The notes beneath the pieces were generated by a model. The model was not told the DNA's origin and made no database searches. It saw only the letters and a program-made list of their open reading frames with translations. A stretch of 27,561 nt of DNA, from assembly GCA_001800675.1 (NCBI GenBank), contig MGVW01000031.1:1-27561 (forward strand). Direction: 5' to 3'. Each line of letters begins with the position of its first letter. Positions within the stretch are counted from its first letter, which is position 1. Positions 23,070-27,561 of the stretch are shown here, piece after piece. A program made the translations under genes and the position numbers. The stretch comes from Euryarchaeota archaeon RBG_13_57_23. Its GTDB lineage: Archaea > Thermoplasmatota > Thermoplasmata > UBA10834.

Positions 23070-24953
23070 TCACTCGCCCTCCCTCAGCTTGATGGAGCCG
23101 AACGGGCACAGCTTCGCGCAGACATCGCACCTGTCACACAGCTCCTTCGATATGGTCGCCTTCCTGTCATCGTCGTCTATCGATATCGCGGGGCAGTTGA
23201 AACTCCTGATGCACGTGTAAGGCTTCTTGCAGACTTCCTTGTCCACCTTGTTGCTCAGGATGGCCTCGCCTCGCCTTCTCTTGTTACGGTCTGCGTATAG
23301 CGCGCACGCGCGCCTGGATATGATGATGTTGGGCCCTTTCCTTGACAGCGCCTCTTTGATGGGTTGTACCACCGCCTTGGCCTGGTACGGGTCGATGATG
23401 GTGATGTCCGTGATGCCCATGCCTCGGATCACATCTTCGAGCACCATCTTCTTCGCTGGCTGTCCCCCCGCGTTGTAGTCCGACCCTGGGTTCGGCTGCT
23501 GGCCGGTCATCGCGGTGACCTCGTTGTCAAGGATGATGAGTGTGAAGTCATCGTTGTGGTGAATCGCGTTCACCAAACCGGGCAGGGCCGCGTGATAGAA
23601 GGTCGAATCTCCGACCATGGCGACCACCTTCTCCTTGGCGGCATACTGCATCCCCGCGGCCACGCCCATGCACGCGCCCATGCTGAGCATCGAATCACCG
23701 TAGTTGAGGGGCTGGAGGAAGCTCATGGAGTAACATCCGATGTCTGTGGACAGTATGTGCTTGGTGCCCTTGGTCGCCTGGAGCAGCGCCCATAAGGTCG
23801 CTCTGTGCGGACATCCGGGGCAGAACGTCGGAGGCCGGTCCGAGAGCCCTTTCTTCAGCTCATCCGCTTTCGCCATCATGGCCTCGTAGTCCACGGGGGC
23901 CTTGAGACCGAGTGCCTTCGCGAAAGCGTCGACCACTATGTTGGGGTTGTATTCGAACGCCTCGCTGAAGTGTCCGGTCCACTTGCCGAGTATCTTCACT
24001 GACGGGTTTGCATCCTTGGCGATGGCTGTCACGTGCAGCTCAAGGTACGGCGACAGTTCCTCGACGATGATCACCGTCTTGACCTTCTTGATGAAGTCCC
24101 CGATGAGTTTCCTCGGAAGTGGGAAAGTGGTCCCCAGCTTCAGAATCGAGGGATTGATCCCCAGTATCCTCGCGGCGTCGACCGCATAGTTGTATCCCGC
24201 ACCGCTCGTGACAATCCCTATCTCCGACCCGGTGTCCTTCACCAGGTTCAGGTCCGAGCTATTGAACTCCTCCTCGAGTTGCTTGGTGCGCTCCAGGAGC
24301 TGGAGCTTGAACCTCCTTGCGGTGTCCGCAACCGTTGTGAATCTCGCTGGTGCATGCGACCAGTCCAGCTTCTCGAACGGCTTTCGGTCGATCTTCTCGA
24401 GTTCGACTATCCCGCTCTGGTGGTTCACCCGTGTGGTAGTTCTCATCAGCACGGGCACGCCGTACTTCTCGGACAGCTCGAACGCGCGCTTGACCATCTT
24501 CTTCGCCTCAGCGGGATCCGACGGCTCGAGCATCGGAACATACGCGTTCGGGCCGAACGCCCGTCCGTCCTGTTCGGTCTGCGAGGAGTGCGCCTGCGGG
24601 TCGTCGGCCATGACGATCACCATGCCGGCTTTGACGCCAGTGTACGACAGCGAGAAGAATGAGTCCGAGGCGACGTTCATGCCTACGCTCTTCATGCTCG
24701 ATATCGATCGGTGGCCGACCATCGCCGCTCCGGCACAGGTCTCGAGAGCGACCTTCTCGTTCGAAGAGATCTCCATCTTGTAGTCGAAGTTGGGCTTCAC
24801 GTCTGAGAATGTGTCAAGAATCTCAGTCGTCGGCGACCCGGGATAAGCTGACACGACCTTCACGTCGGCTTCGATCGCACCTCTCACGATGGCTTCGTTG
24901 CACAGCATGAAAGCTTTCGCCGGACCATCACGCACCACATCTGCAGACCCCAA
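23070..24953 (-). CDS. iorA: Indolepyruvate:ferredoxin oxidoreductase alpha subunit
   Basis: The catalytic subunit, 627 residues. The N-terminal pyrimidine domain has SAYPGSPTTEIL, and the thiamine diphosphate-binding region is GDSTFYHAALPG through LDNEVTAMTGQQPNPG. CPGCPHR precedes it. The C-terminus is a ferredoxin-like domain: motif II C606-x2-C609-x2-C612-x3-C616-P is complete, but motif I reads C575-KK-P578-YT-C581-x5-C587-P, with proline where the second cysteine is expected. Start: AGGAGGTG (24960-24967) sits 6 bases before a TTG at 24953; the in-frame GTG at 24962 is part of that ribosome site, so I take the TTG. It is the first gene of iorA-iorB-phzF. The enzyme feeds reduced ferredoxin and acyl-CoA into amino-acid fermentation. 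Confidence 0.94.
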   Translation of the reverse strand: MGSADVVRDGPAKAFMLCNEAIVRGAIEADVKVVSAYPGSPTTEILDTFSDVKPNFDYKMEISSNEKVALETCAGAAMVGHRSISSMKSVGMNVASDSFFSLSYTGVKAGMVIVMADDPQAHSSQTEQDGRAFGPNAYVPMLEPSDPAEAKKMVKRAFELSEKYGVPVLMRTTTRVNHQSGIVELEKIDRKPFEKLDWSHAPARFTTVADTARRFKLQLLERTKQLEEEFNSSDLNLVKDTGSEIGIVTSGAGYNYAVDAARILGINPSILKLGTTFPLPRKLIGDFIKKVKTVIIVEELSPYLELHVTAIAKDANPSVKILGKWTGHFSEAFEYNPNIVVDAFAKALGLKAPVDYEAMMAKADELKKGLSDRPPTFCPGCPHRATLWALLQATKGTKHILSTDIGCYSMSFLQPLNYGDSMLSMGACMGVAAGMQYAAKEKVVAMVGDSTFYHAALPGLVNAIHHNDDFTLIILDNEVTAMTGQQPNPGSDYNAGGQPAKKMVLEDVIRGMGITDITIIDPYQAKAVVQPIKEALSRKGPNIIISRRACALYADRNKRRRGEAILSNKVDKEVCKKPYTCIRSFNCPAISIDDDDRKATISKELCDRCDVCAKLCPFGSIKLREGE

Positions 24954-24959
24954 TCTGTA

Positions 24960-24967
24960 CACCTCCT
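24960..24967 (-). promoter_or_regulatory. Start-deciding ribosome-binding site of iorA
   Basis: AGGAGGTG on the minus strand matches the archaeal anti-Shine-Dalgarno fully. With 6 bases to the TTG at 24953 it identifies that codon as the start rather than the GTG inside the site. Confidence 0.7.
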
Positions 24968-25033
24968 ATTCGCTCAGGATATCGAGAGCGCATCGCAGGC
25001 TAATTGTACCGGTGATTGAGCCGCGAGGGATTG

Positions 25034-25049
25034 CAGTTCTCCCGAACTG
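25034..25049 (-). other. Perfect stem-loop between the PH-domain gene and iorA
   Basis: CAGTTC-GGGA-GAACTG on the minus strand forms a 6-base-pair stem with a 4-base loop, 18 bases after the PH-domain gene stop and about 80 upstream of iorA. No T run follows. It could be a 3'-end hairpin of the upstream gene or an operator for iorA. Confidence 0.45.
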
Positions 25050-25067
25050 ATTAGGTCCGCTTCCTTG

Positions 25068-25628
25068 TCAGACCTTCGGCTTCGCCCTGATGTCCAAGAC
25101 TTCCTGGATCTTCTTGCGGACATCGAACGGGTGGGGCACAGCCTCCCAGACGACGTCGCCCTTTCTGCCTCCCGACCTACCGGTCGAGAACACCAGGGTC
25201 CCATACCCGAGCGCGCGCTTGCCCAGAGACTGCGCGAGGTCGACGTTCGTTATCATGGTCAATGGAACGTCTGTCAAGAGCTTGTTGAAGATGCCCTTCT
25301 TCGTGATGATCCTCTCGTCGGTGGCTGCGTAGACCGTGCTCCCCCACTTCAGCCAGCGGTACGCGACGAAAAGCATGCAGATGACGAATATCGCAATGAA
25401 CCCGTACTGTATGAACTCCCCGTAGTCGCCGTCAAAGGCTTCGCTCAGATAGGGTATGTCGGGCGCGTCCATCCATTCCCACAAAAGCACCACAAGGCAT
25501 ATCAGTCCGATTATCAGGACAAGCGCAGCTGCCTTCATGTACAACCACGCGCTGGGCCTCGTCTCGAAAATCACGCGCTCGTCGCTCGAAAGCATCTTCG
25601 CTGGAATAAGTCTAGCTTTGTCGGCCAT
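25068..25628 (-). CDS. Bacterial-PH-domain (bPH2-type) membrane protein
   Basis: A 186-residue protein with two membrane helices (about 30-50 and 75-92) separated by a short acidic outside loop. They are followed by a cytoplasmic bacterial PH-like domain from about 95: STVYAATDERIITKKGIFNKLLTDVPLTMITNVDLAQS, here read as strands YAATDERIITKKG, then DVPLTMITNVDL. This TDxRII...I..V layout is typical of bPH2/YdbT-like proteins. The N-terminus MLSSDERVIFETRPSAWLY also fits the family. The role of these proteins is poorly known; membrane or envelope homeostasis is often proposed. The ATG at 25628 has no Shine-Dalgarno site but a TATA-like box about 37 bases upstream, so a very short leader is likely. 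Confidence 0.85.
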   Translation of the reverse strand: MADKARLIPAKMLSSDERVIFETRPSAWLYMKAAALVLIIGLICLVVLLWEWMDAPDIPYLSEAFDGDYGEFIQYGFIAIFVICMLFVAYRWLKWGSTVYAATDERIITKKGIFNKLLTDVPLTMITNVDLAQSLGKRALGYGTLVFSTGRSGGRKGDVVWEAVPHPFDVRKKIQEVLDIRAKPKV

Positions 25629-25660
25629 GGCAAAACCCGGGTCGTGTAATGTGATTCCGG

Positions 25661-25670
25661 CATATTTAGA
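25661..25670 (-). promoter_or_regulatory. TATA-like box of the PH-domain gene
   Basis: TCTAAATATG on the minus strand overlaps the stop of the DUF255 gene and lies about 37 bases before the ATG at 25628, giving a predicted leader of about 10 bases. Confidence 0.4.
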
Positions 25671-27399
25671 ATTGACTGGGCCCTTGCCCCCTCAGAGCCG
25701 CTTTCAGTTCTTGAGGATCCGTGACTCGCTTGGAACACCTGTGAGCGTTGCAGATGACTGCGAATGGGAGGTCAGCGCTCCCCAAAGTCCTGTCCTTGTC
25801 CTCCGAGGGGAGGACAACTGCGCGGGGGTTCAAGGCCTCCTTCGCTGCCAACCACATCGGAACAGTCAAGGGGTCTTGGCCCGCTAAGCCGTGGACCTCC
25901 ACAGCGATTGCACCTTGGTCGAGTGTCCACCACGCCGCGACGTATGACGAGGCGAACACCCCATGTGCGTAGACGTCCTTCTGAGTGAACACACACATGA
26001 CCGCCTTCGCCTTCTCAGTCAGCTCTAGCCGGTGCGTCGCTGCTCCATAGAGCGCCAAAATCTTAGCCCATTTCGAATTGGTGATGAGAGAGCGCCTTCC
26101 GGTCACGAGCTCGCCAATGGCGTTCTCCTCCTTCACCACATCTATATAGCCGCCCTCAGAATCCTTGAATTCGCGGTCCACCGCCTCAATCAGTTTGTCC
26201 CCGATGCGAGTGAGGTCGCGGCTGGTCGACAGTTCGATCATTGCGGTCAGGGACTGTAAGAATGAAACCTGATCTTCGAACAGGTAGAGTTCCTTCTCGC
26301 GGGCGTGCCGTACAAGGCCGAGGCTGTCGTTCCAGAGCCTGTCGAGACTATACCTGAACGCCTTTTTACCCGCGTCGACCCAGCTTCCATCCCTCAGCAA
26401 GACCCCAGCCTCCATGATGGCAGACGCCGCCTCAGAGTTCCAACCCGCGTATATGGTCTTGGTCACATCGGGCCGCTTCACCCTCCTCCTCTGGGGACAA
26501 GAGAGTCTGTAGTAGTCCTCGTCGGCGTCCTGGCTCCCGAAGAAACCTCCTGAGTCGGGGTCCTGGAGCGTGCCGATCATGTATGTGGCGATTCCGCTTG
26601 CAGTCTCGGCGTACTTGTCCTTCCTGAAAGCGAAATATGCCCGGACGAGATTCCTGAGGAAGCCCGCGTTGCCCTCGAGCATCTTCTCGTAATGTGGTGT
26701 CTTCCAGTCCCTGGTGACCGAGTACCTGAAGAGACCTCCCTCCACTTTGTCATACAACCCTTCTGTCATGCTGCTCAGAGTGTGCTCGATCGCAGCTGCT
26801 AGCTCCTTGTCCTCTGTCTCGAGGTACCTCTCCAGGAGGAGGTCGATCACATCAGGTTGTGGGAACTTCGGCTCTATCCCGAATCCGCCGTTCTGCACAT
26901 CGTAGGTCGCGAAGATGTCCTCGAAGACCGTGTCGATGATCGCGCTGCTCATCGGGGGCAGCTTCTGGAGACTCTTGGACAGATCCAGGTACTGAATCCT
27001 GTCCCTCTCAAGGGCCTGGTCGATGTCACCGGATTCTTTGGCGGCCAGAACCGCCTTCATGATGCGCTTCATGTCCTGCGGCGGTATGTAGGTCCCACCC
27101 CAGACGGACTCTCCTCTGTCCGAGAGAAAGGCCGTGGTGGGGAACCCCCCTCGATTGTAGCGCTCGGATATGTCCGGACGCTCGTCGATGTCCACTCTGA
27201 CGGGGATGAAGTCCTTGTTGATAATCTCGATAATGCCGGGATCAGAGTACGAGGTCTGGTCCATCACATGACACCAGTGGCACCAGCCGGCCGAGAGATC
27301 AAGCAGTACGAGCTTCTTTGAGGTCTTCGCCTCGTCAAAGGTCTCATTGGACCATTCGCGCCACTGAATCTCATTCGCTTTGCCTAGGGGTCTGCTCAT
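25666..27399 (-). CDS. DUF255 (YyaL/SSP411-type) thioredoxin-fold protein
   Basis: A 577-residue protein. The N-terminal thioredoxin-like domain has the family motif AGWCHWCHVMDQTSY (about 37-51), then VRVDIDERPDISERY and GGFPTTAFLSDRGESVWGGTYIPP. The rest (about 180-577) is an alpha/alpha-toroid resembling glycosidase-type six-hairpin folds, with ENG-type loops (MLEGNAGFLRNLVRAYFAF) and GSQDADEDYYRLS. The family's catalytic role is unknown. Bacterial relatives are about 650-700 residues and open with an NRLxxExSPYL-type stretch that is missing here, so this is a compact version. Start: ATG 27399 is where the domain begins. A TTG at 27543 would add 48 residues of non-family, low-plausibility sequence. 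No clear Shine-Dalgarno is seen at 27399; the upstream region instead carries competing inverted repeats. Confidence 0.87.
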   Translation of the reverse strand: MSRPLGKANEIQWREWSNETFDEAKTSKKLVLLDLSAGWCHWCHVMDQTSYSDPGIIEIINKDFIPVRVDIDERPDISERYNRGGFPTTAFLSDRGESVWGGTYIPPQDMKRIMKAVLAAKESGDIDQALERDRIQYLDLSKSLQKLPPMSSAIIDTVFEDIFATYDVQNGGFGIEPKFPQPDVIDLLLERYLETEDKELAAAIEHTLSSMTEGLYDKVEGGLFRYSVTRDWKTPHYEKMLEGNAGFLRNLVRAYFAFRKDKYAETASGIATYMIGTLQDPDSGGFFGSQDADEDYYRLSCPQRRRVKRPDVTKTIYAGWNSEAASAIMEAGVLLRDGSWVDAGKKAFRYSLDRLWNDSLGLVRHAREKELYLFEDQVSFLQSLTAMIELSTSRDLTRIGDKLIEAVDREFKDSEGGYIDVVKEENAIGELVTGRRSLITNSKWAKILALYGAATHRLELTEKAKAVMCVFTQKDVYAHGVFASSYVAAWWTLDQGAIAVEVHGLAGQDPLTVPMWLAAKEALNPRAVVLPSEDKDRTLGSADLPFAVICNAHRCSKRVTDPQELKAALRGQGPSQF

Positions 27400-27415
27400 G
27401 ATGCAGCTTCTATGT

Positions 27416-27477
27416 GGGCCCTTGGAATCAACCCTCTCCCGAACATGTCTGTCCAGGGCCCGTCCAGCTTGCCCTGG
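27416..27477 (-). promoter_or_regulatory. Leader region with mutually exclusive hairpins upstream of the DUF255 gene
   Basis: In mRNA sense three arms follow each other: CCAGGGC (27477-27471), GGGCCCTGGA (27461-27452) and TCCAAGGGCCC (27426-27416). Arm 2 pairs with arm 1 over 7 bases or with arm 3 over 10 bases with one bulged A, but not both. The second hairpin ends 16 bases before the ATG. Positions 27478-27561 hold no gene that I can support. Confidence 0.4.
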
Positions 27478-27561
27478 GTGCACAATCGAGAAATAGCGGC
27501 ACCCCGATTCGACATGGGGGAATAGGACGCGGGATTTCTCCAAGTTCGGGTGGTTCGAATG

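Noticed and set aside
23068..23130. Longer IorB starting inside iorA
   Set aside because: The extra 21 residues are unlike the family, and the ATG at 23067 has a ribosome site and ideal spacing from the iorA stop.
27400..27543. N-terminal extension of the DUF255 protein from a TTG
   Set aside because: The extra sequence shows no family resemblance and the region has inverted repeats better explained as noncoding.

Overview
The window looks like chromosomal DNA of a GC-rich, mesophilic-type archaeon, most likely an anaerobic peptide- or amino-acid-using member of the Thermoplasmatota. This placement is an inference. It rests on AT-rich TATA-like boxes about 25-30 bases upstream of starts, several apparently leaderless genes, Shine-Dalgarno motifs complementary to an archaeal 16S tail, archaeal-type IorAB, and a surface peptide-binding protein anchored by a C-terminal helix. 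I found no rRNA, tRNA, insertion sequence, integrase or CRISPR array.

Layout. Positions 1-495 hold the start of an HExxH metallopeptidase-like gene that runs off the left edge. Then comes a ferredoxin-like 4Fe-4S protein (542-1282). Positions 1379-13505 are one large minus-strand block, a complete oligopeptide ABC transporter in the order oppA, oppB, oppC, oppD, oppF, followed by two small membrane-protein genes. A small zinc-ribbon gene and a plus-strand C45-family acyltransferase/hydrolase gene are divergently arranged around 13956-14072. The C45 gene converges on a D-aminoacylase-like amidohydrolase that follows a DUF1015 gene. Next are a rubrerythrin-like diiron protein, a plus-strand soluble histidine kinase with three tandem GAF-like domains, and the minus-strand genes iorA, iorB and phzF. 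The right end has a bacterial-PH-domain membrane protein and a DUF255 (YyaL-type) thioredoxin-fold protein.

The most unusual feature is the transporter. Four of its five canonical subunits carry large extra parts. OppA has about 900 residues of Ig-like and aromatic-rich sequence plus a membrane anchor. OppC has about 440 residues resembling a beta-propeller between transmembrane helix 1 and the conserved core. OppD has about 90 charged residues between Walker A and the Q-loop. OppF has about 290 residues inserted inside its four-cysteine C-terminal motif. Only OppB is ordinary. Two accessory membrane proteins are translationally linked downstream. Together this suggests an elaborated cell-surface peptide-capture and uptake machine.

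The other genes fit catabolism of the imported material. Amide hydrolysis would come from the C45 and D-aminoacylase-like enzymes. Aryl-pyruvate oxidation to acyl-CoA with ferredoxin reduction would come from IorAB. Redox and oxygen protection would come from the rubrerythrin-like protein. These pathway links are inferred from family knowledge and proximity. No intergenic gap exceeds about 205 bases; the larger ones contain promoter and terminator-like elements described below.
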